From NCBI GenBank assembly GCA_025201805.1, contig MU619384.1, positions 1 to 64,000 of the forward strand: 64,000 nucleotides of DNA, written 5' to 3'. This DNA is from Parasitella parasitica. Taxonomy: Eukaryota; Mucoromycota; Mucoromycetes; Mucorales; Mucoraceae. The translations under genes and the position numbers were made by a program. The notes beneath the pieces are model-generated. The model worked only from the letters and a program-made list of their open reading frames with translations. It did not search any database and had not been told where the DNA came from. Shown here piece after piece: positions 47,528 to 59,613 of the stretch (within the stretch, counting starts at the first letter, position 1; each line of letters opens with the position of its first letter).

Positions 47528-50363
47528 GCAAATGTCTATCAAAAGCGTGCTAAACTCTAGTTATACCAGCTTACATGTATGATTTTCTAAAGACTAGCAA
47601 GCAAAATTTCTCGCACATTTAATCAATGAATGTGTTTATTGTTTGACATGATTATTTAAAGAATTAATGCGAGCTAATGTTAATTGTAGAGAGAGTATTG
47701 TGTACTGCATAGATGGAAGTGTCCACGGCCTAAATAAGACCTATGTAGCTGGAGGAAACAGTACACAATGTCGAGAGTCTACATTTCTATAAAAAAAACA
47801 AAATTGGAAATTGCTTGACGAACTGAGGACCAAAAACAAAGGGCTCAAGCTAGCAGTAGACATGTTTTGTAAAAGTATCAATGATACCAAGGCTATCTTT
47901 CAGTTTTATAAAATCCCAAAAACTACTTCAAAAATTTGTTTTTATTCAAAAATATGGACAATGTTGAAAACGCTGCTTACATATATCCAAAATTGACAAA
48001 AAGCTGTTGGATTGAGGTAATTTTATGCCTTACTTGATAAAAATGCAGATACATTTAATTATCTCAATCAGAGTATATACTAAACAAGAGAATGCTTGAA
48101 TACAGCATCTTTTTTATGAATCTCTAATAAAACAGAAAATTTTATTGTCGAAGCCATAAATTAAACATTGGGCATTGAAAGCTAGTCTATACTTATAAAG
48201 TAATTCAGAATTATAACAACACGGACACTTTGTTCTATGCAAAAGTTAAATAATGATAGACAACTTGATGGCCTATATCTCCAGATTCCCGTTATCATCC
48301 AAATCCTCCATTGATTATTTTTCAAGAACAGAAATGGCTTATGTGTAACTAGGAATTGAACCCTGATAGAAAAGGTTAAGGGCCTTTTTAGATAATGGAT
48401 GATTTTTCCCCCAACGATTTCGAGCTAGCAAATCTTTATTGTTCTATAGTTTCAGGAAAAAAAATAGAGCAAACGCTCTGTTACACCAAGGTTACTAGTG
48501 TATGTCGTATTGTGTCGCACACGTGCCCATATTTATCAAACAATCAAGCTTATACAATAAATAGAGAAAATATCAGATTAAGATACTATGTACACGCATC
48601 GGATGTACGCATTATGTAAGTAAAAAGCATATGCACACATGCATATAGCATTCAAACATGACAGGATTCAAGCACAATCGGGAAGCATAACAATCCTTAT
48701 CTCTCTCCACAATGTCTATGCTAGAACATGTATTTACCACAGACGAACACAGCCAGACAGAACTACCGACTTTCCCCGGATCTTTCATTCAACCAATAAC
48801 CATGTTTCCTTTGCATCCTGATATGTATACATACACCAAGATAATTAGGTGTGATAACGCGCGGAGTATGCATTGCGAATTGGATGGAAGCTCAGCATTT
48901 GTTGTGTTTTTGCTTGACCTGTTTTGTTAATTGATAGATATCACAACAAACCGTTTGATTGGTGTAATCGCCTCTAATCTCGTTTGGATATTATATATAC
49001 AATAAAGAATGTTTGTGGTATAGGCTCAAATGCGCTTAAACCACCATAATCCGACTTAACTTTATATAGAGTATACTTTGGATGAGCTAAAAAAAGATTA
49101 GTGAGAAAGTCCAGCCCCTCTGATTTGCATGGGAGATTGTACCTTTTTACTGGGGAAAATTAGGATGATTCCAGCGTGCTTTGAACAGATCAAGATACAT
49201 AATATAACCTTGATCATGTATGATTATGATATTATGATGATGTAGCGGTATTACAGCAAACTCCTATACACAATGTTATGCACGTTTGTGTAGTATAAAC
49301 AGTTGTAAATGTATACATTTAAGTGTGTGCGTGTGAGCGTTGTACTGTTAGCCAAGATATGAAACCCAAAAGATACAATCTTTGATCTATAAACGTAATA
49401 TATTAAAAAAAAAAAAAGTTGTTTGTTATAGAAGAAGGAACAACAGTTAAGCCTCTTTATTCTCTTGCTTGTGTGAAAAATACATATCATAATGATCTTG
49501 TTGAGCATGAGAAGATTTCTTGCTATAAATTTACCCCACAAAAACAGCCAAATTTATTTGTTTTGTGGCCATTTCACTAATATAGCAAAGAAAATAAAAG
49601 TTTCAAAGAGATGTTCTCATCGAGAAATGGCATACATTCCTCCAACAATTCCTTTCATCCAATAATCTGCTTGTAAGACCTCTAGATAACAAAAATCATG
49701 TACAACCATCGTTTATGATTGCGTGTTTTGTATAATGTCTGTAGTGTACTCCTTACAGTCTGAGTTTTTTTTTTATCGGCAGCGATCTCTTGCTAAAATA
49801 TCGATAAAAAAGTTGATCTAGCTACCACTGTGTGGTCCGAGTGTGAGAAGACATCAAAGTTCAATCTGATGATATGGCACAGTATATAAATAAAATGGTA
49901 ATCTAAATAGGAGCGTTATAATCACCAGCTTAAACATATTTGATCAGATTAGCGACAAATAAATACACAAATGTTATCATCCTTGTATAATATTGTTTGT
50001 TCTATCAACTATCATATATGAAACTGGATGCAAAAAAAAAAAAAAACGGTAATCAAGGAAACATAGCCTGATTTAGAAGATGAAAAACTCGGTTCGTTTC
50101 CTATATGCAGCAATCTTGGTGTATGAGAAGAATTACAGGAACTATACCTAATAATATATTGATTTAATCCATCAACAACAAGCCCGGATCAACGGGTTGA
50201 CATCCCGCAGGATAACAAAATGGTTTTAAGCATAAAGAACATTGACAACATTTTATTTTGGTATGATAATAATAAGGAGAATAGCAATTGTGTATGCATT
50301 GTAAGAAAGAGGCAAGTATTTACAGTGAAAACAGTGGTATGAGAGAGAAAAGAATCTTTTTTT
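47528..50363. other. Gene-poor region with possible coding scraps
   Basis: About 2.8 kb of AT-rich DNA. Coding-like scraps occur at about 47808-47900 (LLDELRTKNKGLKLAVDMF) and 48712-48930 (listed), neither with a recognisable domain. The rest, including A runs at 49404-49416 and 50032-50046, shows nothing. Confidence 0.5.
48712..48930 (+). CDS. Unrecognised small open frame
   Basis: 72 codons from ATG to TAA with mixed, non-repetitive composition (LEHVFTTDEHSQTELPTF, then KIIRCDNARSMHCELDG). It could be a small gene, one exon or a relic. No partner exon is obvious, and the nearest named gene is 1.4 kb away. Confidence 0.25.
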   Translation: MSMLEHVFTTDEHSQTELPTFPGSFIQPITMFPLHPDMYTYTKIIRCDNARSMHCELDGSSAFVVFLLDLFC

Positions 50364-51548
50364 TTAAGAAAGAACAGCAGATGGAGAAGTTGAAAAAGTA
50401 CTGTAAATGGGGTTGGAATGGGAATTGTAAAAGCAATACTTGTTGACGAAATCAGAGTAACTCATTTGATATCCTTCCGCCGAGATTGGAGGAGAAGCAG
50501 GGGGTTTAGAAGCAATCGCAATAGGTTCAGACTTTTGGTATGTAACAGCAGCGTCGACAGCAGCAGGAGCAGCATCGAATTGGTTGGAATCACCAAAGAA
50601 TACGGGAGGGGTATAGTTGAATATCTCGGTATCTACAGGAGTACCGGGTGGAGATGGAGGGGGAGATAAAGGCTTACGAGCCGCAGTAAGAGAAGCAGTA
50701 AAGTCGTATCTTCTACCCAATATCTTTGTCGTCTCTTTGTTTTCTCGGGCAGTGTTATCAGTAGCGACGGTAGACGTTGTAAAAGTGCTGGTAGGTGTAT
50801 TGTTAGTGATGGAAGCCTGTTCTTGTTTATTATCCATGAGTTTGCTGGTATCAGTTTGTTTAGTATCAGTACTTGATTCATCAGGAGTCATGATAACTTG
50901 ATAATTCATGCCATTATTGTTATCCCAGTATTCTTGATCGCCCACAGTATATCTCAATGCAAAATAAATAGTTTGAGTTGCTTGCTTGGCCTCAACAGGA
51001 ATGGAAAAGTAGAATCGATCCCAAGTGTTTGATGTGCTTGCAATAGACTCGCGGTATTCACCGGTAATTTCTGAAAACGTGCGCCACAAGTCCAGAGTGT
51101 ATCTGATCGAGACCAGTTTGTGAAATGATAGATTAGCAGCTCTGCAACGGCCTTGCAGAACGAGTTTATTATCTGTCATGTGCTCAACATCACCGTCTAT
51201 CAACTGCACTGCTTCCATGCGGATCTTGTTATCAGTACAGTAAAATATTTGGTTTCTTGTGGGCCAGTTGGGCTGTGTCAACTTGTAATCCTCTGCGGAA
51301 GTATCCATTGAGGGTGGATCGCTCTTGACACTAAGAGGCGATTGCGTTTTATAGAAATAGCGAACTTGCTCGAGCTGATCTTGATCATCATGGAATCGAA
51401 CAGATTTCCTGTTGGAAGAGTATTTCTGTTGTACAACAAAAGGATCATTGATCTGATGTGTAGAGCGCTTTAGCATGACTCTTTTTTTGTATTGATGAAG
51501 CATTGGGTTTATGTAGTGGACATTGGTTGAGGATATTGTGGATGTCAT
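50364..51548 (-). CDS. CBM21 glycogen-targeting PP1 regulatory subunit
   Basis: Single exon, 394 residues. A PP1-docking RVxF-type site is present as RKSVRF (47-52). The CBM21 domain spans about 115-230: LVLQGRCRAANLSFHKLVSIRYTLDLW is its strand region and QEYWDNNNGMNYQV its signature loop. Members such as yeast Gac1/Pig1 and mammalian PPP1R3 tether PP1 to glycogen and activate glycogen synthase. The C-terminus is Ser/Thr/Pro-rich and includes KPLSPPPSPPGTP, a likely phosphorylation region. The start is supported by an upstream stop-rich leader and the basic N-terminus. Quoted segments aside, the function is inferred from the family. Confidence 0.9.
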   Translation of the reverse strand: MTSTISSTNVHYINPMLHQYKKRVMLKRSTHQINDPFVVQQKYSSNRKSVRFHDDQDQLEQVRYFYKTQSPLSVKSDPPSMDTSAEDYKLTQPNWPTRNQIFYCTDNKIRMEAVQLIDGDVEHMTDNKLVLQGRCRAANLSFHKLVSIRYTLDLWRTFSEITGEYRESIASTSNTWDRFYFSIPVEAKQATQTIYFALRYTVGDQEYWDNNNGMNYQVIMTPDESSTDTKQTDTSKLMDNKQEQASITNNTPTSTFTTSTVATDNTARENKETTKILGRRYDFTASLTAARKPLSPPPSPPGTPVDTEIFNYTPPVFFGDSNQFDAAPAAVDAAVTYQKSEPIAIASKPPASPPISAEGYQMSYSDFVNKYCFYNSHSNPIYSTFSTSPSAVLS

Positions 51549-53421
51549 GGCTGTTTAGCTTATATGTATGTACAGGTGAGAGAAACAAAGAATAAAAAAA
51601 AATAAGAAGTAGGATTGATAGGATGCGAAAGAAACGGATAAAGCAAATAATAATCGCTCTATTTATAAGAAAAATAAACCAAGGCGAATATTTTAGAGTT
51701 CGATATGCTCGTTTCACCAACTCCAGAGAATTTGCTCCGTTTATATCTGATTTTGTAACTGTCTGGACCTTTTTCTTGTAGTTGTACAAGATATATCTAT
51801 ACAGAATAATTAAGAAACTCCAAGTTTTATTTACTTACTCTAGATAGATATTGCGCCAAGTTCTCACACAATATCTTACTTTTGTTACACCTACTTGTTG
51901 GTTTTTTTTTTCTATCAAAATCCACCATTAAATGGAAAATTTTCTTTCTTTTTTTTTTTTTATTTATTTGAAATGGCGTCAAAACTCAATGGAAAAGATG
52001 GCCTGAGTGTTTTTTGATTCAACTTTGCATTGTAATCAATTGGACCATTCAACCATAAAAAGTCTTTTCTCGGGGAATACATCTCTCTTTTTGTCTAATC
52101 GATAAATAGAAAGGTGTGATAATAAGGTTTTTAAAATTTTACCTCTCCTCTTTTTTTTTAAAAAAAAAAAGTTGAGACATCAAGCATGGCATAAGGGTCT
52201 TCCCGCTCATTTCCCGTATATATTAGTTATACAAAAAAAAAAAGAAAAACAGTGTTGGGCGCATTGTTATGTATCATGCGAATCGATCTTGTGTTCAATT
52301 GTTATTTTGTTTGGTAAAATGGAATACTCAAACAAACATTACAATGCGTTCAAGAATACTCTTTGCTTGCCCTGTATTTTTCCTTTTCTTTCAGGTGAAA
52401 CATTGGAAAAATAGTGTCTCAAAAATTGAGCGATTTGAGTTGAACACGGCTATTATCACAAGTTTTGTTACAATTATGCAACCTTTCTTCCTAAATTATA
52501 ACAATATTTATCGGATGACAAAAAAGCTGTATGATAGTAAAGTGTCAAGAGAAAAAAATAATGGTATGCAGTTGAAACAAAAAGAGGCACTCATGGAATT
52601 TACTCATTTATGCATGAGTTTATGAAACAAGAAATCGAATTGCATTTGATTGATTGATTGCAACGTACCATGTGCAATAAGGATAAATTGCGATATTTTA
52701 CTGTGGTAACGATATTACATTATAGCGTGGCGATCACTGTCTTGAATTGATAACAAAATGTATGCATAAACTGCTCAATTTTAGGGCCTACCATCATTGG
52801 CATTTTCGCAGCATTGGTTCCTGGCAATCCCGACACAGATATGCTGCCATATGGTAACTGAGTGGATTTTCAATATTCTATCGCAATTTCTCATTTTATC
52901 GCCGCATAAATCTAACATCTAAAAACACTCTAATCAGAGATGGATCATATATTGAGCATACTCCTTTGTACCAGATACATTACAAAAATAGCATATCTTT
53001 ATTTTTTATAGGGTGATCCCATATTGGATCTGCATTAAATAACTTTTTTTGGTTAAGTGTATTATGTCTATACCGTTATATCCAAACAACACAAGGTCTT
53101 CGTAGACTTCTGGACAATGGCTTGTAGATCTTGTGCGACAAAAATGCCAAATCGATAAGCAGAATTACGCTTGCACCTACATTCACCTTGTTTGATTTGA
53201 TATGAAAAACACGATACAGGAATATTTAGGAGCATAATCACCCCAGTTTTCTTCTAAAAAATACGACACATATTTCTCAGTGCTTCTTCTTCTTGAGACA
53301 TAGTTTATTTTCTACATAGGTATATGATACATGATACAAAAAAGTAAGAAAAAAATAAAAAATAAAAAAAAAAAAATGAAATGATAGGGAATATCTGGTA
53401 TAGATGATAATGTACAATATA
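51549..53421. other. Intergenic with one unrecognised frame
   Basis: AT-rich region between the CBM21 gene promoter and the TALE gene 3' end. T and A runs occur at 51949-51961, 52149-52170 and 53347-53377. The frame at 52269-52625 is listed separately. Nothing else is supported. Confidence 0.5.
52269..52625 (+). CDS. Unrecognised open frame, possible terminal exon
   Basis: 118 codons to a TGA. The second half begins right after a good acceptor (CTTTTCTTTCAG ending at 52394) and reads VKHWKNSVSKIERFELNTAI with normal composition through KQKEALMEFTHLCMSL. It may be the last exon of a gene whose earlier part I cannot define. No domain is recognised. Confidence 0.25.
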   Translation: MYHANRSCVQLLFCLVKWNTQTNITMRSRILFACPVFFLFFQVKHWKNSVSKIERFELNTAIITSFVTIMQPFFLNYNNIYRMTKKLYDSKVSREKNNGMQLKQKEALMEFTHLCMSL

Positions 53422-54467
53422 TCACATCTCCGAACAAGCAGCGGCAGCAGCAGCAGGCTGTCGCGATATTGATCCTCCTTTTACGATTGGACAATAGGGT
53501 TTACCTATTATTTACAATTAATTGTCTGTGTGGATGCATTTGGACGATAAACTCACCTTCATTGATCCAAGCAGATTTTCGCTTTCTAGTCGCTCTTTTC
53601 TTGATATCTTCGGTAGTTTCATGCACAAACGCATTAGGAGGATTAGATATGATCAATGGCAAGATACGTCTACGTGCATTAATAAACCAGTTGCTAATTT
53701 GATTTAGAGTAAGTTCAGTTTTGAGCCTTAAGCCGCGCTTTTCTTCTTCTGTTGGATAAGGATGTCGGCTATGATCTATGAGCCATTGCTTGAGTATGGC
53801 TGTCACGGTCTTTGGCAGATTGCCTCGTCTTCTCCTGCCGTTGTTGGCTGATTTTGTCTTGTTATTTGTGGTGGTTTTGACAGGTTTGCGGCATACAGGC
53901 TTGGCATCTTCTATTTCACTATCTTCGATTTCATCTACTTCTTCCCCTTCTCCTTCTACTTCCACCTCCGCTTCTTCTTCCTCTTCTTCCATCTCCTCCG
54001 CTTCGTCTTCTTGGTCATCGTCCTGCTGGTTTCGATGACACTGCGATGAGGGGTACCATTTATGCATGTTTGTACATGATGAGCAACTTGATGTTGGCGA
54101 AGACGGTATGAATTGGCTGGACGGAGGTGGTGTTTCTGGTGGAGATAAGTCTTGACGTCTCGAATTCAAGATGACGCTGCTCCAAAATTGAACGTTTGTT
54201 TTAAGCATAGCGTCCACCTTTTGTTTTCTCAATTCAATCAGCTGATTGTCACTGCAGGACTCAGCTGCCTTTGCATCATGGAATAGGATTATGGGACTAA
54301 ATATGCGAATCTATAGATAGCATCAATGATGTTAGCGAGGCCACGTAGACAACAAATCCCTTGCTGAGGAGCGGATGGGCGATATTTACACTGGCATCAT
54401 GTCCAGGCTGGTAAGCAGTAGCAGTAGCAGTAGCACTGGTAGTAGTAGTGTGTGTAGAATAATACAT
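53422..54467 (-). CDS. TALE-class homeodomain transcription factor
   Basis: Three exons: 54467-54390, 54310-53557, 53504-53422; 304 residues. The homeodomain lies at about 185-243: NLPKTVTAILKQWLIDHSRH, the three-residue loop extension PYP in HPYPTEEEK, and recognition helix QISNWFINARRR. This places it with PBX/MEIS/TGIF/Cup9-type TALE factors, nuclear DNA-binding regulators. Before it is a long acidic tract (E/D-rich, about 123-160), then a basic TTNNKTKSANNGRRRRG stretch. A second basic run (KKRATRKRK) follows the homeodomain and may help nuclear import. The end is a short poly-Ala segment. The first exon has Thr/Ala repeats. The role, possibly mating-type or development, is not determined. 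Confidence 0.92.
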
Positions 54468-57400
54468 GTTGACGATAGAATTATGATAGAGCAAGAGAAA
54501 AAGAAGAGAATCAAAAGGAAGAGGCACAGCTATTTATATAATATTCCCAAGATTTCAAGGGACGTGCATATGAAAACAGAGAGGTGTGAAAATAAATCTA
54601 ATGATGTACAGTAACTAAGGATGGACTGATCGGCAAAACGACAAGGTTTGTTATAGTGTGGATATTTGTTGTTGTTTGTCTAGTTTTTGGCTGGTTTCGC
54701 AATTTAGCAAAACCTGTCAAGCAGACGACATTGCTTATAATTGACACTTTTGGCGTCTGATGTATCGCTTGATTTGATAAGTCTTGAAGCCAGAAATGCC
54801 ATCAAAGCATGCACAATTTGTGAGTATCAGCAGCATCTCGACAATTCTATTATTACTCAATATATGATTAGCATGATATTCAACAAAGAACTGTTAAAAA
54901 TATATAAACGACCCATCGTCATTGAATTAAGGAGGTTGACATAAATAAAATGTGAACTATTCGTCTTCCAGGGGATGATCCAGAGTAGGAGAGACCTTTC
55001 GAAAAAAAAAAAAAAAAAAAAGAGGGGTAAGAGACATCAAATTATTTTGACAGCCCTTTCATTTTCTTTCTTATTAGTGGGCAAGGAGAGATTATAACAA
55101 CAACAAAAAGTTGTTTGTTTTGCTAACTCTATTACCATTTCCACTTTATGGCCGGGTAGAGAGAATGTTTTGACAGCATAGCTCAATTCTGACGCTTTTT
55201 TATTATTATTAGGTACACCATATTGTTACATGTTTTACAAAAATCAAGTCGAGAACGACCATCATGTACGTTGATACGTATCATTTTTTTTTTTTTGTAG
55301 AATAGCACTTGTTGCGGGTTATATTACACAAATAAGGTTCAACTGGGTTGAACAAATATAAACAACAGTGAGAGTGAGAGCGCGAGAGAGCAAGAAAAAG
55401 GAGAAGGAAACAAGGGGGAGGAGAATAAAGAAAATGTCAGATTGCCACTTCCCTTTCGTCTTCTGTATGTATGTATAATGTAAACACAATTAGATAATGT
55501 ACAGTACTGCTCATCATCTCCTTCCTGTCTTGCTTCTCCTGACCATTTGTGCTTCTCGTTTCTTTATTTGCGGTATTGATCTACTATGAGTTTCGTTAAG
55601 CATCCCTTTCGCCCCCTTCCCCTATAGACAACAAATTACCCCTTAAATCTCCCAATTTACTAATATTTTGACATTAACTTGTAAAGATTGTCAAACCTTA
55701 TTTTTTTTTCCTTCTCGTCTTCTTAATAATCGATCTTTTTCCTTGGTCTCTTTTTACGAGATAAGTATATATATATACCCAATTTCACGCTGTCGCTATC
55801 ATTGGGGTTTCATTGCATTAGTACCACACAGTTTTGAAGAAATTTTTGAACGCTTTGAATTTACTAAACTAGTAATCTTTTGACTTGATACATTGGCAAA
55901 ACATGCTTTACTGCTTATGTTATTTTGTGGGCGTTTTTTCCCGTCTTTATTAAGGAAACTGCGAGAAATGGACACTATATATGCTTTTTTTCTTTCAATT
56001 TTGCAATTTTTAGTTTGTCAATGTTGTTATCCATCAACAATGTCTTTGATGCTTAAATGCATCAGGACATGAAACTCTGGGTGATTCCCCTAATCAGATA
56101 CACACTAGATTCATGCGTGTTACGAGCATTGCACGTGTCCATGTCAGTTGTTGGATAATCACAAGCCCAGTTTCATGAGTGAGACATTTGTTTGTTGACA
56201 TATTTTTTGCTCTGGAGCCACGACTTCCATTTTATGATATACCCTATGCTTCATTTCGTGCAAGAACCAAATCGTGGAATCAGTCGGAGATGATTTTGAG
56301 CATATATCCAAGTTGAGGCAGAATTCTCGAACCTAAACGCATACAATCTTGTCTATTATGGCATTTTCTTATTCCACAATTGTAATTAAGCGGTCGATTT
56401 TTTTGTTCTCACTAGAGGCTTTACATTAATCTATGATACGTTACTGCTGTATTTTGTTTTGAGTGGATGCTTCAATTCGAGCGCTATACACCCTGCTTGA
56501 TCATAGAATGTAAATGAAATGAACGAATAACCTTGATTTAAATGGGCAATCCACTCAACCATAAGAGGATTGGTGGTGGGAACTCAAATAACACTTCTGC
56601 AGGAAAGTTAGTACTAAAAGAAACTAGCGGTCTGAGCATGCTAATTTAGTTATACAGAGTATCCATAATATGTGAATTATTAACTGGCCTTATTTGACAT
56701 ATTAACAAGCCGCCATGGCTTTATACGAGGCGACAATGTTGGTGAGATAAAGCTTATTACCATGATCCCATATTATCACCTCTGGTGTATTCATAAATCA
56801 TAATGGAATCTCTTCTAGGATTTGCGTGCGCTTTAGAGGCAAAAGTTATCAGCCGCCTTTATTAAAGTTGAATCAACAAGACAATTCTATCAATCATAAA
56901 TGGGTATAACATCTCAACTGCATAAAGTAAAGAAAGGTCAGCGTATACAACTCTGGATTTTTGCAATTGAAAAAAAAACATTGGATCAGAACTATTTTGT
57001 ACGGTTCTGCATCATGAAATTCACACCTATTGTAAGATGCACAACAGTCTATAAATGCAAAAATTTATAGAATGTTTATGGTTTTGATCATCGAATAAGA
57101 GAATCAGCAGCTTTGTATACATAAACACATTGACAAAGGATACAGTATGAATGCGGATACAAACTCTCTTAATGTAGTATGTATGATCAATTCTAATGAT
57201 TTTTTTTACCTTGAAATTGAAAAAAAAAAAAAAAAAAAAAAAGAATAATTGTAAATCAATAAAGTTAGAAATCTTATTTATTCCTTCAACTCGTATAGCC
57301 TGACCTTCTATTTTTCGTGCATCAAGAGACTCATTGACTTATTCATAACTATAAACATCTGCCGCTTGGATCACAGAATTGATGCAGCTGACCTCAAAAA

Positions 57401-58229
57401 CAATATGCATCATGATTCAGTAATGATGGATTGCCGCCGCAGTAGTTATCGCCATGGCAACTAAAGAGCTCTGTCAAAAAAATACAGAAGCATGGTAACC
57501 AACATTAAATGCTCAGAACAAGCTAATTGTAAGAGCCTTGGTATTATTTTTTCGAACAGTTAAACATTTTCTTTTGCTTTTTCAAGTTCAAATCAGAATT
57601 TGTTGCCTCGTATATTCGCGACATGTTGACAGACTTATATGCTGATTAATGCAAAGAAACCCCCCCCATATACCTACTATGTATTTTAGCTGTTGGCTCA
57701 ATTGAAAAATATGCTCCAATTCAGATTTAAAGAGGCAAATTCTTCAAATGTTGGATTGTTTATTTCTCCCTTGGTTTTAAGGGGCTTTCCTTTTTTCTAT
57801 TATATTGAATTTAAGCCATTTGTCAAGGAGTTATTTGAAGAGAAATCAATTTGCTTTGATTGCAAAGTGTAGCACTTGTTTCAAATATATACGTTCAGAA
57901 GTTGATGATAAAGTGGCTCAATACAACCATTAGAACTCAATCGAATGATATAATTGGATTTGTTCAAGAAAGACGTGAGGAGAAACGCTTTACATCTAAC
58001 CAGGGGATACAATCTTATAAACTCCCTTCTTAATTTTTTCCTACCGCTTAAAACTTCAATCGAATTAGGTGTCTTTTTAGCAGCCAATGCAAATTGGGTG
58101 AGAAAACCTTCAAAACATCATATAATCTTTTTTGCGGTTCTAAATTCTCCCCCCCCCCCCTTTCTCCCTCTTTTCTTTTTCTTTTTTATTTTACGCCTTT
58201 CAAATAGAATTAGAAAATCTATCAACGCA
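54468..58229. other. Long gene-poor region
   Basis: About 3.8 kb between the TALE gene promoter and the HAD gene. A plus frame at about 54756-54944 (SLDLISLEARNAIKACTICE...) looks mildly coding-like, but no domain or partner exon is found. Other items are an A run at 55003-55021, a CT-rich zone (55500-55630), an A run at 57220-57242 and C runs at 57661-57667 and 58151-58160. It includes the 5' region of the TALE gene, which often has long control DNA. Confidence 0.5.
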
Positions 58230-59221
58230 ATGCACACAAAAGAAGCTCGTAAAGTAGTTGCTGTAGATCTCGATCAAACATTAGCGCACACATTGGAAAG
58301 TCTGGTAGAATGGCATAACGATACATACGACACATACTTCAATGTTGCAGATTTCACTACATACGAATACTGGAAGATTTGGGGAGGCACTCGAGAAGAA
58401 AGCTGTATAAAGATTAGAGATTTTTACGATTCAATCTACTTTGATCGAATTGAACCAATTCAGGATTTCGCATTAGAAGCACTCAAGATGCTCAAGAGAC
58501 GTCATTTTACCTTGGTTATCATTACATCCCGACAGCAGTTTGTTGCAGAAAAAACAAAGAGATTCGTTGATAGACATTACCCAGGTATGCAAGTGCTGCT
58601 TTTCTTGTCCTGATCTTGTAGTACGTATTTTTACTGATACACAAACAAGGCATATTTGATAGCATCTACTTTTGCAATTTGGATCTATCAGACTCTGAGC
58701 AATTGGAATACGTATCTAAACCCAAGTCTGTAATCTGTCAAGAAATTGGAGTTGACGTTTTGATCGACGATTCATTGGAACATGCGTTTGACTGTTCTGC
58801 TCTGGGTATTGATGTGTTGCTGTACGATAGACAGGGACAGTATATATGGAATCACGATGATGTGTTGAGGAAAAAACATGCTCAACGTTCTGCGCCCACA
58901 CTTACATCTACGTCCAAGAGATTATATCATCAGACGCCTCGAGAGTTATCAAAAAACATGCATCGTATGACAAGTTGGAAGGAGATTATTGCACAGTTCC
59001 CAAAGCCATCTAGTCCACTTCGATTTTGCTATATGGCCAATGACAGTCAACAAGAAGACGATGACGATGACGACGACGATGAAGAGGAAGAGGAAGAAGA
59101 AGAGAAGCAAGGACACTATTTTAATAATCGTAATTACTATGGCTATGAGACAGTCGAAGTGGAAGAGATGAGCGAGGAGGAAGAATATCCTCTATACAGA
59201 GACAGCCGCGTTTGGGTTTAA
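58230..59221 (+). CDS. HAD-superfamily phosphatase, 5'-nucleotidase (NT5C)-like
   Basis: Two exons, 58230-58584 and 58650-59221; 308 residues. HAD motif I is AVDLDQTLA (Asp13 nucleophile, Asp15 acid/base), motif II VIITSRQ, motif III Lys in SKPKSVICQEIG and motif IV VLIDDS. The cap between motifs I and II and the overall order resemble the NT5C deoxyribonucleotidase-type family; exact substrate is unknown. After the domain (about residue 200) a tail carries a long Asp/Glu tract and a second acidic stretch, which is unusual for the family. The start is the Met seven residues before the conserved beta-strand; an upstream in-frame extension to 57954 lacks coding character. Confidence 0.82.
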
Positions 59222-59613
59222 ATTACAAATCTTTGTTGAACAAAGACCACCCCACAACATCATACCCTTTTGCGTAGGTTTGCAGTTATATTTCATCTCT
59301 CTCTTTTTTTCCTGTTGTTAATTTCTTTTGTGTTTCCATATAAATAAACTGTTTCTTTCTTGTTTTACTCTGTTTTTCTTTTTTTTGCATTTATCTCATT
59401 TTTTACTACCGTATATTGAATTTCACCCCCGCAAAAACCCCTTCTCTCTTTATTTCACTACATCTTTATAATATCACCATTTTGTAAAACCTAAAACAAG
59501 TATAGATATAAAGAGAAAAAGAGACTTTTCTCGTCACGTTTCTTCCTGACCAAACCAAAAAAAAAAACCAAAAAAAAAAACCAAAAACTTATAACAACAC
59601 AAACGATTTCAAA
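59222..59613. other. Intergenic, HAD 3' end and kinase promoter
   Basis: T-rich DNA with an AATAAA-like signal at 59342. Just before the kinase ATG lie A/C-rich runs (about 59555-59605), a common leader type in fungal genes. No other gene. Confidence 0.5.

Noticed and set aside
57954..58229. N-terminal extension of the HAD protein to 57954
   Set aside because: The added residues are translated C and T runs without coding character; the Met at 58230 sits right before the conserved fold.
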